A stretch of DNA of 64,000 bases from contig NZ_CP108484.1 in the NCBI RefSeq assembly GCF_036226505.1, forward strand, positions 3,286,001 through 3,350,000, written 5' to 3'. Positions 1 to 8,742 of this stretch are shown piece after piece. The number at the start of each line of letters is the position of its first letter. Within the stretch, counting starts at the first letter, position 1. A program made the translations under genes and the position numbers. The notes under the pieces were generated by a model. That model saw nothing but the letters and a program-made list of their open reading frames with translations. It was not told the origin of the DNA and ran no database searches. The stretch comes from Kitasatospora sp. NBC_01246 (GTDB lineage Bacteria; Actinomycetota; Actinomycetes; Streptomycetales; Streptomycetaceae).

Positions 1-79
1 GGCCGAGGGTGGACGGGCCCTTCGCCCCCGGTGGTTCGGGGCACCCGGCCGGACCGTGTATTGTTCTCCAGGTCAGCAG

Positions 80-153
80 GCGCCGCTAGCTCAGTTGGTT
101 AGAGCAGCTGACTCTTAATCAGCGGGTCCGGGGTTCGAGTCCCTGGCGGCGCA
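80..153 (+). tRNA. tRNA-Lys (anticodon CTT)
   Basis: This is a full cloverleaf. The 7-bp acceptor stem GCGCCGC/GCGGCGC is followed by T8-A9, a D arm, and a CTGA/TCAG anticodon stem around the loop CTCTTAA, which gives anticodon CTT. The T arm is CGGGG/CCCTG around TTCGAGT. The discriminator is A and no 3' CCA is encoded. A strong terminator follows directly. Confidence 0.97.
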
Positions 154-163
154 CAGACACTTG

Positions 164-203
164 GGGAGCCTCTCGCAGTCGCGAGAGGCTCCCTGATTTT
201 TTT
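164..203 (+). terminator. Intrinsic terminator after tRNA-Lys
   Basis: A perfect 13-bp stem (164-176 with 181-193, loop AGTC) is followed by TGA and a run of seven T. This is a textbook rho-independent terminator ending the tRNA transcript. Confidence 0.93.
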
Positions 204-432
204 GCCCTTCGGCGTCCGTTTTGCGTGTGATGTCGGTCTCGCTTGCCGCTTCGGCGGAGCCAATCGGCCCGCTCGGCACGTCCTGGGCTGTACACCGGAA
301 ACGGGGCAAAGGTCCCCAACCGTCGACATTCCCGTTTTGTGCTGGCCGCACGGTTCGCCCGCAGGAAAGGCTGCCGCTTTGTCCCCAAACACCCGGAGCG
401 GCCGACGCACGCCGTCCCTCGGGCTCCGCCCG

Positions 433-2856
433 GTGGAGCGCCTGAAGCGCTCCCCGGAGGGTCCGGCCGGCGGCCGCAGGCCGCGCCGCCCGAAGCGCAC
501 CGGCTGGCGCCGGCTGATCCCGACCTGGCGGATGAGCCTGCTCGGCCTCGCGGCCGCGCTGCTGCTCGGCGTCGGCCTGTTCGCGCTGGGCATCGCCCTG
601 GTGAAGGTGCCGGACGCGCACGCCGCCGCGACCGCCCAGAGCAACACCTGGCTCTACCAGGACGGCTCGGTGGTCGCCCGGACCGGCCAGACCAACCGGC
701 AGAACGTCGGCCTGGACAAGGTCTCCCCCGCCGCCCAGCACGCCGCGCTGGCCGCCGAGGACCGCAACTTCTACCACGAGGGCGCCGTCAACGTGTCCGG
801 TCTGGTCCGCGCCGCCGTCAACACGGCCAAGGGCGAGGGCACCCAGGGCGGCTCGACGATCACCCAGCAGTACGTGAAGAACACCTACCTGAACCAGAAG
901 CAGTCCGTCACCCGGAAGGTGAAGGAACTCTTCATAGCGATCAAGGTGGACGCCACCGAGACCAAGGACGCCGTCCTGTCCGGCTACCTCAACACCTCGT
1001 ACTACGGGCGCGGCGCCTACGGGATCCAGGCCGCCGCCCAGCAGTACTTCGGTGTCGACGCCGCCGCGCTCGACCCGGCGCAGGGCGCCTACCTGGCCGC
1101 CCTGCTGAACGCCCCGAGCGCCTACGACGTGGCCACCGCCACCCCGGCCGGCAAGCAGAACGCGGTCAACCGCTGGAACTACGTCCTGGACGGCATGGTG
1201 AAGGAGGGCTGGCTCTCCGCCGAGGAGCGGGCCGCCACCGCCTTCCCCGACGTCAAGGGCCCGCAGGCCCAGCTCGGCCTCTCCGGTCAGGCCGGCTACC
1301 TGGTCAACGCGGCGACCGAGTACCTCACCGCCAACAACGTCATCACCGAGTCCGAGCTGGCCAAGGGCGGCTACACCATCAAGCTGAGCGTCGACCCGGC
1401 GCGCCAGCAGGCCCTCCAGGACTCGGTCCAGGCGCAGCTGCACGACACCCTCGACCCGGACAAGCGGAAGAAGGACGCGAACGCCCAGGCCGGCGCCGTC
1501 TCCGTCGACCCGAGGACCGGTGCCGTGGTCGCCCTCTACGGCGGCGTCGACTACACCAAGCACTACGTGGACAACGCCACCCGCCGGGACTACCAGGCCG
1601 GGTCCACCTTCAAGGCGATCGCCCTGGCGGCGGCCCTGGAGAACGGCGCCAAGACCCAGTCCGGCCAGACCGTCACCCCGCGCACCGTCTACGACGGCAC
1701 CAGCGGGCGCAAGGTCCGCGGCGGCAAGGGCACCCCGTACGCGCCGCCGAACGAGGGCGACAAGAGCTACGGCCAGGTCACCCTGCAGCAGGCCACCGAC
1801 TGGTCGGTGAACTCGGTGTTCGCCCAGCTCGCCCAGGACACCGGCCTGCAGAAGGTCCGCGACACCGCCGTCGCGCTCGGCCTGCCCAGCAACACCCCCG
1901 GGCTCGACCCGGTGCCGTCCATCCCGCTCGGCGCCGCCACCCCGAGCGTGCTCGACATGGCCGGCGTGTACGCCACGCTGGACAACGGCGGCAAGCAGAT
2001 CACCCCCTGGCTGGTGCAGTCGGTGGACCGCGAGGGCGAGGCGCTCGCGCTGCCGTCCCACAAGACCACCCAGGCGGTCGGCGAGGAGACCGCCCGCCAG
2101 GTGACCTCGATGCTGGAGGGCGTCGTCGGCGACCCGGGCGGCACCGGCTGGCGGGCGAAGTCGCTGGGCCGCCCGGTCGCCGGCAAGACCGGGACGACGG
2201 ACGACCAGAAGTCGGTCTGGTTCGTCGGGTACACCCCCGAGCTGGTGACCTCGGTGGCGCTGTTCGGCCAGGATCCGGGCAGCGGCGCCCAGGTCAGCCT
2301 CAGCGGTACCGGCGGGATCGACGGCGCGGCGGGCGGCCAGTACCCCGCCCAGATCTGGACGAGCTACATGAAGGCCGCGCTCAAGGGGCAGCCGGTCACC
2401 GACTTCGCCGAGCCCTCGGGCAAGGACTGGTCGGGCGGCAGCGGCACGGCCGGCCCCGCCGACAGCTCGCCGTCGCCGTCCGGGTCGGCCTCGCCGTCGG
2501 CCACGCCCGGGAGCGGCGCGACCGGCGGGACGACCGGCGGCGCGGGCAACGGCTCCGGCCCGACCGGCACGCCGGGCGGCCCGGGCGGCTCCGCCGGTAC
2601 GGACCAGGACGGCTCGCGGTCCGGTGGCGCGACCACCGCACCGACCCAGCAGCCGACCCAGCAGCCGACCTCCCAGCCGACCGGCCGGCCCACCCGGTCG
2701 CCGCAGCCGACCACCGGGCCCACCACGGCCCCGACCACCGGGCCGACCACCGCGCCCCAGCCTTCGGGCGGCACGGGGACGGGGACGGGCACGGGGTCCG
2801 GTTCGGGCACGGGCGCGGGGTCGCCGGCGGGGGCCGGCGCGGGCACCGGGCAGTAG
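433..2856 (+). CDS. Class A penicillin-binding protein (glycosyltransferase/transpeptidase)
   Basis: Bifunctional peptidoglycan synthase anchored in the membrane. A basic cytoplasmic tail and one membrane helix (about residues 33-58) precede the GT51 domain, which has EDRNFY near residue 108 and GGSTITQQYVKN. The transpeptidase domain has the SxxK motif STFK near residue 390, SVN, and KTGTT near residue 583. The C terminus is a long Pro/Thr/Ser/Gly-rich tail, presumably wall-spanning. The frame stays open upstream to 202, but that stretch looks non-coding. GTG 433 gives the same N-terminal layout as the paralogue at 41424, so it is preferred, although no clear ribosome binding site is seen. 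An 18-bp terminator stem follows. Confidence 0.9.
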   Translation: MERLKRSPEGPAGGRRPRRPKRTGWRRLIPTWRMSLLGLAAALLLGVGLFALGIALVKVPDAHAAATAQSNTWLYQDGSVVARTGQTNRQNVGLDKVSPAAQHAALAAEDRNFYHEGAVNVSGLVRAAVNTAKGEGTQGGSTITQQYVKNTYLNQKQSVTRKVKELFIAIKVDATETKDAVLSGYLNTSYYGRGAYGIQAAAQQYFGVDAAALDPAQGAYLAALLNAPSAYDVATATPAGKQNAVNRWNYVLDGMVKEGWLSAEERAATAFPDVKGPQAQLGLSGQAGYLVNAATEYLTANNVITESELAKGGYTIKLSVDPARQQALQDSVQAQLHDTLDPDKRKKDANAQAGAVSVDPRTGAVVALYGGVDYTKHYVDNATRRDYQAGSTFKAIALAAALENGAKTQSGQTVTPRTVYDGTSGRKVRGGKGTPYAPPNEGDKSYGQVTLQQATDWSVNSVFAQLAQDTGLQKVRDTAVALGLPSNTPGLDPVPSIPLGAATPSVLDMAGVYATLDNGGKQITPWLVQSVDREGEALALPSHKTTQAVGEETARQVTSMLEGVVGDPGGTGWRAKSLGRPVAGKTGTTDDQKSVWFVGYTPELVTSVALFGQDPGSGAQVSLSGTGGIDGAAGGQYPAQIWTSYMKAALKGQPVTDFAEPSGKDWSGGSGTAGPADSSPSPSGSASPSATPGSGATGGTTGGAGNGSGPTGTPGGPGGSAGTDQDGSRSGGATTAPTQQPTQQPTSQPTGRPTRSPQPTTGPTTAPTTGPTTAPQPSGGTGTGTGTGSGSGTGAGSPAGAGAGTGQ

Positions 2857-2880
2857 CCGGCCGCGGGCGGCGCCCTCCGA

Positions 2881-2920
2881 CGGGCCCGGAGCGGAGCCAC
2901 CCGGCTCCGCTCCGGGCCCG
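2881..2920 (+). terminator. Terminator hairpin after class A PBP gene
   Basis: A perfect 18-bp inverted repeat (2881-2898 with 2903-2920, loop ACCC) lies 25 bp after the PBP stop codon. It has no T tract, as is usual for actinomycete terminators. Confidence 0.85.
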
Positions 2921-3008
2921 TTCCGCGTTCCCGCGGGCAGGGCGGCCACCGTGGCGGACCCCGCCACTGCGCACAGTTCAGTGCAGGACCAAATGACGAA
3001 ATGGCGCC

Positions 3009-3038
3009 TTACCGAATCGGCGGTATGACTGTCACAAT
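3009..3038 (+). promoter_or_regulatory. Possible leaderless promoter of the EamA gene
   Basis: TTACCG (3009-3014) and CACAAT (3033-3038) are 18 bp apart. The second element ends 6 bp before the GTG start, where no ribosome binding site is visible. This fits a leaderless transcript; it is inferred from spacing only. Confidence 0.35.
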
Positions 3039-3044
3039 GCCTCG

Positions 3045-4133
3045 GTGCACAGCTCAAAGCCCCTGACCGGCCACGCTCCGGGCAGAACTCTCGGCCTCTC
3101 CCTCGCCCTGGTCTCCGCGTTCGCCTTCGGCGGCTCCGGCACCGCCGCCAAGCCGCTGATCGAGGCGGGACTCTCACCGCTGCACGTGGTCTGGCTCCGG
3201 GTGACCGGCGCCGCCGTGGTCCTGCTCCCGCTGGCCTACCGCCACCGGGCCGCCGTGCTCCGCCGGCCCGGCCTGCTGATCGGCTTCGGGCTGCTCGCCG
3301 TCGCCGGCGTCCAGGCCTGCTACTTCGCGGCGATCTCCCGGATCCCGGTCGGCGTCGCCCTGTTGATCGAGTACCTCGGACCGCCGCTGCTCATCGGCTA
3401 CGTGAAGTTCGTCCAGCGCAAGCCGATCAGCCGGGGCGCCGCCGTCGGCGCCGGGGTGGCCGTGGCCGGTCTGGCCTGCGTGGTGGAGGTCTGGAACGGC
3501 CTGGGCTTCGACGCGCTGGGCGTGCTCTTCGCCCTCGGGGCGGCCTGCTGCCAGGTCGGCTACTTCGTGCTGGCCGACGCCGGCAGCCGGGGCGACCGCC
3601 CGGTCGACCCGATCGCCGTCAGTGCCTTCGGGCTGCTGATCGGCGCGGTCGTGCTCACCGTCCTCACCCGCCCCTGGGAGGCCGACTGGGGGCTCCTCGG
3701 CGGGCAGGTCGTGATGAACGGGCACTCGCTGCCCGCACTGCTCCCGGCCGCCTGGATGGTCCTGGTCGCGACCGTGCTCGCCTACCTGACCGGGGTGGTC
3801 TCCGTCCGGCACCTGTCGCCGCCGGTCGCCGGGGTGGTGGCCAACCTGGAGGCGGTCGTCGCCACCGTGCTGGCCTGGATCCTGCTCGGCGAGCACCTGG
3901 GCCTGCCCCAGACGGCCGGCGGCCTGCTGGTGCTGGCGGGCGCGTTCGCGGCCCAGGCGAGCAAGCCGTCCCCCGCCGCGGCACCGGTGGAGGTCGCGGC
4001 ACCGACGGACGACCTGACGGGGGCGACCGCGCTCGGCGAGCGCCCGGCGCGGACCGCCGGGGCCCCGGACGACGGGGAGCGCGGAACCGCCGTGGTCAGC
4101 GGCCGACCGAGCCGAACCAGTCGAGGTGGCTGA
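3045..4133 (+). CDS. EamA/DMT family transporter
   Basis: Integral membrane protein of 362 residues with about ten hydrophobic helices in two EamA repeats (roughly residues 14-145 and 160-300). It belongs to the drug/metabolite transporter superfamily, usually exporters of amino acids or metabolites; the substrate cannot be read from sequence. The hydrophilic C-terminal tail (about 60 residues, Ala/Pro/Arg-rich) has no recognisable domain. Its last 38 bp overlap the 3' end of the convergent signal peptidase gene. Confidence 0.88.
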   Translation: MHSSKPLTGHAPGRTLGLSLALVSAFAFGGSGTAAKPLIEAGLSPLHVVWLRVTGAAVVLLPLAYRHRAAVLRRPGLLIGFGLLAVAGVQACYFAAISRIPVGVALLIEYLGPPLLIGYVKFVQRKPISRGAAVGAGVAVAGLACVVEVWNGLGFDALGVLFALGAACCQVGYFVLADAGSRGDRPVDPIAVSAFGLLIGAVVLTVLTRPWEADWGLLGGQVVMNGHSLPALLPAAWMVLVATVLAYLTGVVSVRHLSPPVAGVVANLEAVVATVLAWILLGEHLGLPQTAGGLLVLAGAFAAQASKPSPAAAPVEVAAPTDDLTGATALGERPARTAGAPDDGERGTAVVSGRPSRTSRGG

Positions 4134-4920
4134 GCGGCCACACGACGGCCGCCACCGGCCCGACCACGTTGTCCACCGGTACGGCGCCGCCGCCCGGGCC
4201 CCGCTGGTGGTAGCGCGAGTCGGCGGAGTCGCTCCGGTGGTCGCCCTCCACCCAGACGTACCCCTGGGGCACGGTCACCGGACCGAAGTCCAGCCCCGCG
4301 CAGGAGTCGTCGCCGGGGTGGAGGTAGGGCTCGTCCACCTTCGCCCCGTCGACCGTCAGCGTGGTGCCGGAGCACTGCACGGTCTGGCCGCCGGTCGCGA
4401 TGACCCGCTTGACCAGGTAGTTGTCGTCCTTCGGCGGCACCAGGCCGACGAAGCCCAGCACCGAGCCCACGGCCCGGGTGACCGGGTTCCCGTCGGTCGG
4501 CTGGGGCGGCAGCCAGTCGCCCGGGTCCTTGAACACCACCGGCTGGCCGGGCTCCGGCTCCCAGCCGGTGAGCGGAGCGAGCTTGTTCACGCCGACCCGG
4601 TCGCCGATCCGCAGGGTGTTCTCCATGGACCCGGACGGGATCATGAACACCTGGAACAGGCAGGTCTTGATCAGCAGCGCGACCAGCAGCCCGACCGCGG
4701 CCATCACCGGGATCTCGATCCACCAGGGCCGCGGACGGCGCCCGGCCCGGCGGGCCTTCGGGCTCCTGGGCCCCTTGCCGCCCCTCGACGCCTTGCGCGA
4801 CCGCGCCCGGCGGGCTTCCGCCCGGCCACCGGGAGCACCGTCGGCGCCGCGTCCGGGGCCGGCGGCCGGGGCCTGAGCGCTCCCGGCATCGCCGTGCGTT
4901 TCGGGCAGGTTCACCGCCAT
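4096..4920 (-). CDS. lepB: Signal peptidase I
   Basis: Type I signal peptidase that cleaves Sec and Tat signal peptides outside the membrane. A disordered basic N-terminal region of about 65 residues precedes one membrane helix (about 68-88). The family box IPSGSMENTL holds the nucleophile Ser98, and YLVKRVI holds the general base Lys171. VEGDHRSDSADSRYH is the conserved C-terminal box. The ATG is preceded by GAGAGGTGGAG. Streptomyces often carry several clustered sip genes, but only one is present here. It overlaps the convergent transporter gene by 38 bp. Confidence 0.95.
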   Translation of the reverse strand: MAVNLPETHGDAGSAQAPAAGPGRGADGAPGGRAEARRARSRKASRGGKGPRSPKARRAGRRPRPWWIEIPVMAAVGLLVALLIKTCLFQVFMIPSGSMENTLRIGDRVGVNKLAPLTGWEPEPGQPVVFKDPGDWLPPQPTDGNPVTRAVGSVLGFVGLVPPKDDNYLVKRVIATGGQTVQCSGTTLTVDGAKVDEPYLHPGDDSCAGLDFGPVTVPQGYVWVEGDHRSDSADSRYHQRGPGGGAVPVDNVVGPVAAVVWPLSHLDWFGSVGR

Positions 4921-5129
4921 CGTCGCTGCTCCACCTCTCCGGCTGGGGGAACCTGCACGCTACGCCACCCGGGAAGCCACGCGAAATCGCGCTTTTACCC
5001 GTGCCAGACATCGCGGACCCGTCCCGCCGGGGGCCGGCCGGCCTCCGGGACGCGGCCCGGCTCGGGCGCCGGAACGCGGGGAGGAGCGGAGGGACACGAA
5101 GGAACGCGAGGAAGCGCGGGCCGATGCGG

Positions 5130-5465
5130 TCAGGCGCGGGCGATGGCCTCGTGGTGGCGGATGACCTCGGCGATGATGAAGGTGAGGAACTTCTCCGCGA
5201 ACACCGGGTCCAGGTGGGCGCCGGCCGCCAGCTCCCGCAGGCGGCGGATCTGGTCGCGCTCCCGCGCCGGATCGGCCGGGGGCAGCTTGTGCTCGGCCTT
5301 GAGCCGGCCGACCCGCTGGGTCGCCTTGAACCGCTCCGCCAACATGTGGACCACCGCGGCGTCGATGTTGTCGATGCTCTCGCGCAGGCTGGTCAGCTCG
5401 GCCCGGACGGCGTCGTCGATCCCGTCGGACGGTCCGGTCTCGGGGGTCGTGGGGTGATCCGTCAT
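5130..5465 (-). CDS. Chorismate mutase (AroQ type)
   Basis: All-helical protein of 111 residues. It should convert chorismate to prephenate on the route to phenylalanine and tyrosine. The AroQ fold is seen in LRESIDNIDAAVVHMLAERF, VGRLKAEHKLPPADPARERD and the final helix with FLTFIIAEVIRHHEAIA. No signal peptide is present, so it is cytoplasmic. It is a single-gene unit, with about 210 bp to lepB downstream and 325 bp to the next gene upstream. A -10-like TAGATT (minus strand, 5535-5540) lies about 70 bp upstream. Confidence 0.93.
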   Translation of the reverse strand: MTDHPTTPETGPSDGIDDAVRAELTSLRESIDNIDAAVVHMLAERFKATQRVGRLKAEHKLPPADPARERDQIRRLRELAAGAHLDPVFAEKFLTFIIAEVIRHHEAIARA

Positions 5466-5791
5466 CGGGGCGGCTCCGCGGCTCTCTGGGGGTGGGCACC
5501 CGACCGTCCGTCGGCCGGGGCTCGGGCCCGGGCAAATCTAACAGGGCGCTCGCCGCGCATCCGCACCATTTGGCTCAGCCGTCCACGATCCGGACGCCGG
5601 CCGGACCGGTGACCGGATCGCGGATCGGCCGCCCGGCCAGGGCCGTTGCCGGCCGGCGGGCGGACCGGCCGCCGTCGGGCGCGGCGCCCTGGAGCGTTAC
5701 CCGTGATCGCCCCCCGGCCTGCCCGTAGGCTGGTGCGCGGCATGACCGGAAGTGACGGGACGGCAGTCCCCCAGTAATGGAGGTACCGATC

Positions 5792-6217
5792 GTGGCAACC
5801 ACTCGCACCGCGCACACCGAATGGGACGGCAGCCTGCTCGACGGCAAGGGTCTGGTGACCTTCGACTCGTCCGGCATCGGCGAGTTCCCGGTTTCCTGGC
5901 CGGCGCGCGCCGAGACGCCGAACGGCAAGACCAGCCCGGAGGAGCTCATCGCGGGCGCGCACTCCGCGTGCTTCTCGATGGCCCTTTCGCACGGCCTCAC
6001 CGGCGCGGGCAACCCGCCCACCAGGCTGGAGACCAAGGCGGACGTCACCTTCCAGCCCGGCACCGGCATCACCGGCATCCACCTGACCGTCGTCGGCACG
6101 GTGCCCGGCCTCGACGAGGCGGGCTTCGTGAAGGCCGCCGAGGACGCCAAGGCGAACTGCCCGGTGAGCCAGGCCCTGACCGGGACGACCATCACCCTGA
6201 CGGCCACGCTGGCCTGA
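5792..6217 (+). CDS. OsmC family peroxiredoxin
   Basis: OsmC/Ohr-fold thiol peroxidase of 141 residues that detoxifies organic hydroperoxides. The two conserved cysteines are at about residue 60 (GAHSACFSMALS) and 123 (ANCPVSQAL). An ATG exists at 5777, but GGAGGT (5779-5784) sits 7 bp before GTG 5792 and inside the longer reading, so GTG 5792 is chosen. It stands alone between chorismate mutase and the c-di-GMP gene. Confidence 0.93.
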   Translation: MATTRTAHTEWDGSLLDGKGLVTFDSSGIGEFPVSWPARAETPNGKTSPEELIAGAHSACFSMALSHGLTGAGNPPTRLETKADVTFQPGTGITGIHLTVVGTVPGLDEAGFVKAAEDAKANCPVSQALTGTTITLTATLA

Positions 6218-6304
6218 CGCACCGCCGCCCGCCGCTCCCCGGCGGCGCGCTCCCAGCGCTCGACAAGCGCCCGGGGCGCACTTGTGGAGCACACGCCCCT
6301 GGCG

Positions 6305-6320
6305 CACATCATGTGATGTG
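6305..6320. promoter_or_regulatory. Palindrome CACATCA-TG-TGATGTG in 364-bp intergenic region
   Basis: The 364-bp gap 6218-6581 holds no convincing gene. Its most distinct element is this inverted repeat with perfect 7-bp arms and a 2-bp spacer, about 260 bp before the PAS-GGDEF-EAL gene. It could be an operator; no known regulator is recognised. Confidence 0.35.
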
Positions 6321-6581
6321 TACCGGGGGCGTCTGCATGTACCACCTCAGATGCCGTGAAAGCAGGCAAATCACCCTGGCGGCGGTCACCGCGTGTTGCC
6401 GCCGCGTCCTATGATCGGCCGCAGCGCCCTGTTCTTCACGCGGATCCCCCACGCGAACGCTCCACAGCGAGCGTTGCGCACCGGACCGTGAGGACCTCGA
6501 CAGGGCGCGGGAGCCGGCCGCCGCAGTTCCAGGTGACCGGCCTGACCAGCATCAAGCGTCAGCAGCGGACGGGAGCATGCC

Positions 6582-8678
6582 GTGCCGGGCCAGAACGAGG
6601 GGGCCGACGCACACCCAAGCGTGCGGCACGAACAACCGCACCAGCACCGCCACCTCATCTTTCCGAACCTCCGCCCGGCCCAGGGCACCGACCGGGCACC
6701 CGGTGCCGCGTCGGACGACGCGCCCGACGCGGGATCAGGACGGCGGCCGGGCACCGACGATGCGCCGGGCGCCGCCCGCTGTCCCACCTGCTCGGCCCCG
6801 CTCGCCGACGGAACGCACCGGCCCGCCGACCCGGCCGATCCCGCCCCCGCTCCCCCGCCCGGGAGCACCGACCGCCTGCTGGCCGCGCTGAGCGCCAGCG
6901 AGTCCCGGTTCCGGGCCGCCTTCTGCGACGCCGGGATCGGCATGGCCCTGCTCGACCCCGACGACCGGATCATCGAGGTCAACCCGGCCTTCGCCACCCT
7001 GGTCGGCTGCGGGGTCGTCGACCTGGTCCACACCCACATCCACGACATCATCGACCCGGAGGGCATGCCCGACCGGCTCTTCCCCGAGCTGGTCCGCGGT
7101 GACCGCGAACGCGTCCGGGTGGAGAAGCAGCTCAAGCACCGCGAGGGCCGCACGGTGTGGAGCAAGGTGACCATCTCCCTGATCCGGGACGGCGCCGGCA
7201 ACCCGCAGTACACGCTCGCCATGGTCGAGGACATCACCGAACAGCGCCGGCTCGGCGACCGCCTGGAGTACCAGGCGCTGCACGACCCGCTGACCCGGCT
7301 CCCCAACCGGACCTTCTTCTTCGACCGGCTCGACGCGGCCTGCCTCACGGCCGGGACCACCGCGACCGCGCCGGAGACCGCGGAGACGGCGGCGGACCGG
7401 CCGGACGGCCGTCGGGTCGGGGTCTGCTACCTGGACCTCGACGGCTTCGCCGCGATCAACGAGACCCTCGGCCACCACATCGGCGACCAGTTGCTGATCG
7501 CGGTCGCCGCCCGGCTCCGGCACGGCGTCTCCGACCACAGCTCCCACCTGGTCGCCCGGATGGGCGGTGACGAGTTCGCCGTCCTGGTGGCCGACAGCCG
7601 GGGCAGCGAGCAGCTCACCGAACTGGCCGCCCGGCTCCTCGAAGCGCTCGAACGCCCCTTCGACGTGGCCGGGCACCGGCTGGCGGTCACCGCCAGCGTC
7701 GGCGTCGTCGAGCGGTCGGTGCACGAGACCACGCCCGCCGACCTGGTCAAGGACGCCGACTCCACGCTGTACTGGTCGAAGGCCGACGGCCGGGCCCGCT
7801 GGACCCTCTACGACCCGGACCGGGGTGCCCACCAGCTGACCCGTCAGCTGCTCGCCACCGCGCTCCGTCCGGCCCTGGAGCGCGGCGAGTTCACCGTCGA
7901 GTACCAGCCGCTCGTCGGCCTCGCCGACGGCGCCGTGCACGGTGCCGAGGCCCTGGTCCGCTGGCGCCACCCGCGCTACGGGACACTCTCGCCCGACCGC
8001 TTCATCCCGCTCGCCGAGGAGTCCGGCGCGATCGTGCCGCTGGGCACCTGGGTGCTGGAGGAGTCCTGCCGCCAAGCCCGGCGCTGGCTCACGGAGTTCC
8101 CGGACAACGAGACCTTCGTGAGCGTCAACCTGGCCGCCCGTCAGATCTGGGACTCCGACGTGGTCGCCGACGTGGCCCGGGCCCTGGAGAGCTCCGGCCT
8201 GCCGGCCCGGCTCCTGCAACTGGAGATCACCGAGAGCGCGTTGCTCGGCCCCGGCGGGCGGCCGCTGCAGTCCCTGCAGGCCCTCGCCGACATGGGCGTC
8301 CGGATCGCCATCGACGACTTCGGCACCGGCTACTCCAACCTCGCCTACCTCTCCCGGCTGCCGGTGCACGTCCTGAAACTGGACGGCACCTTCATCGAGG
8401 GCTTCCGCGACCCGGACCCGGCCGGCCGCACCGGCCTCCCCGGGGCCGGCTCGCGCCGGAGCGACGCCGACGAGCAGATCGTCGGCGCCATGGTGCAGTT
8501 GGCCCACACGCTCGGGCTGACCGTGACCGCCGAGGGGATCGAGAGCGCGGCGCAGGCCGAACGGCTGCGGCTCACCGGCTGCGACACCGCGCAGGGCTGG
8601 TACTTCGCCAAGCCCGGTGAGGCGGAGCACGTCGCCGCGATACTCCGCGAGCGCCGCCCTCGGCCGGCCACGCCGTGA
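6582..8678 (+). CDS. PAS-GGDEF-EAL cyclic di-GMP signalling protein
   Basis: Cytoplasmic 698-residue protein with both c-di-GMP synthesis and hydrolysis modules, similar in layout to Streptomyces RmdA. The N terminus (about 100 residues) is Pro/Ala-rich with one CPTC pair. A PAS domain with PAC segment follows (about 103-220). The diguanylate cyclase domain keeps an intact RMGGDEFAVLV active site (near 328). The phosphodiesterase domain keeps AEALVRW near 455 and DDFGTGYSNL. Both catalytic motifs look intact. GTG 6582 has GGGAG 6 bp upstream. In Streptomyces such enzymes tune BldD-controlled development; a clear BldD box is not seen here. Confidence 0.93.
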   Translation: MPGQNEGADAHPSVRHEQPHQHRHLIFPNLRPAQGTDRAPGAASDDAPDAGSGRRPGTDDAPGAARCPTCSAPLADGTHRPADPADPAPAPPPGSTDRLLAALSASESRFRAAFCDAGIGMALLDPDDRIIEVNPAFATLVGCGVVDLVHTHIHDIIDPEGMPDRLFPELVRGDRERVRVEKQLKHREGRTVWSKVTISLIRDGAGNPQYTLAMVEDITEQRRLGDRLEYQALHDPLTRLPNRTFFFDRLDAACLTAGTTATAPETAETAADRPDGRRVGVCYLDLDGFAAINETLGHHIGDQLLIAVAARLRHGVSDHSSHLVARMGGDEFAVLVADSRGSEQLTELAARLLEALERPFDVAGHRLAVTASVGVVERSVHETTPADLVKDADSTLYWSKADGRARWTLYDPDRGAHQLTRQLLATALRPALERGEFTVEYQPLVGLADGAVHGAEALVRWRHPRYGTLSPDRFIPLAEESGAIVPLGTWVLEESCRQARRWLTEFPDNETFVSVNLAARQIWDSDVVADVARALESSGLPARLLQLEITESALLGPGGRPLQSLQALADMGVRIAIDDFGTGYSNLAYLSRLPVHVLKLDGTFIEGFRDPDPAGRTGLPGAGSRRSDADEQIVGAMVQLAHTLGLTVTAEGIESAAQAERLRLTGCDTAQGWYFAKPGEAEHVAAILRERRPRPATP

Positions 8679-8681
8679 CGA

Positions 8682-8720
8682 CGGCCCGGCCGCGCCCCTG
8701 TCGGGGCACCGGCCGGGCCG
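8682..8720. terminator. Bidirectional terminator between convergent genes
   Basis: CGGCCCGGCCG (8682-8692) pairs perfectly with CGGCCGGGCCG (8710-8720). The inner CCCC/GGGG extends the hairpin. It lies between the convergent c-di-GMP and flavin oxidoreductase genes. Confidence 0.8.
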
Positions 8721-8742
8721 GGAACCGGACCCGCCGGTGGGC

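Noticed and set aside
1-79. Gene at the left edge
   Set aside because: No frame with recognisable product lies before the tRNA; the first 79 bp are probably intergenic.
115-3177. A 1020-codon minus-strand frame opposite the first PBP gene
   Set aside because: It runs antisense through a clear PBP gene and a tRNA; the product is Gly/Arg/Val-rich with no motifs.
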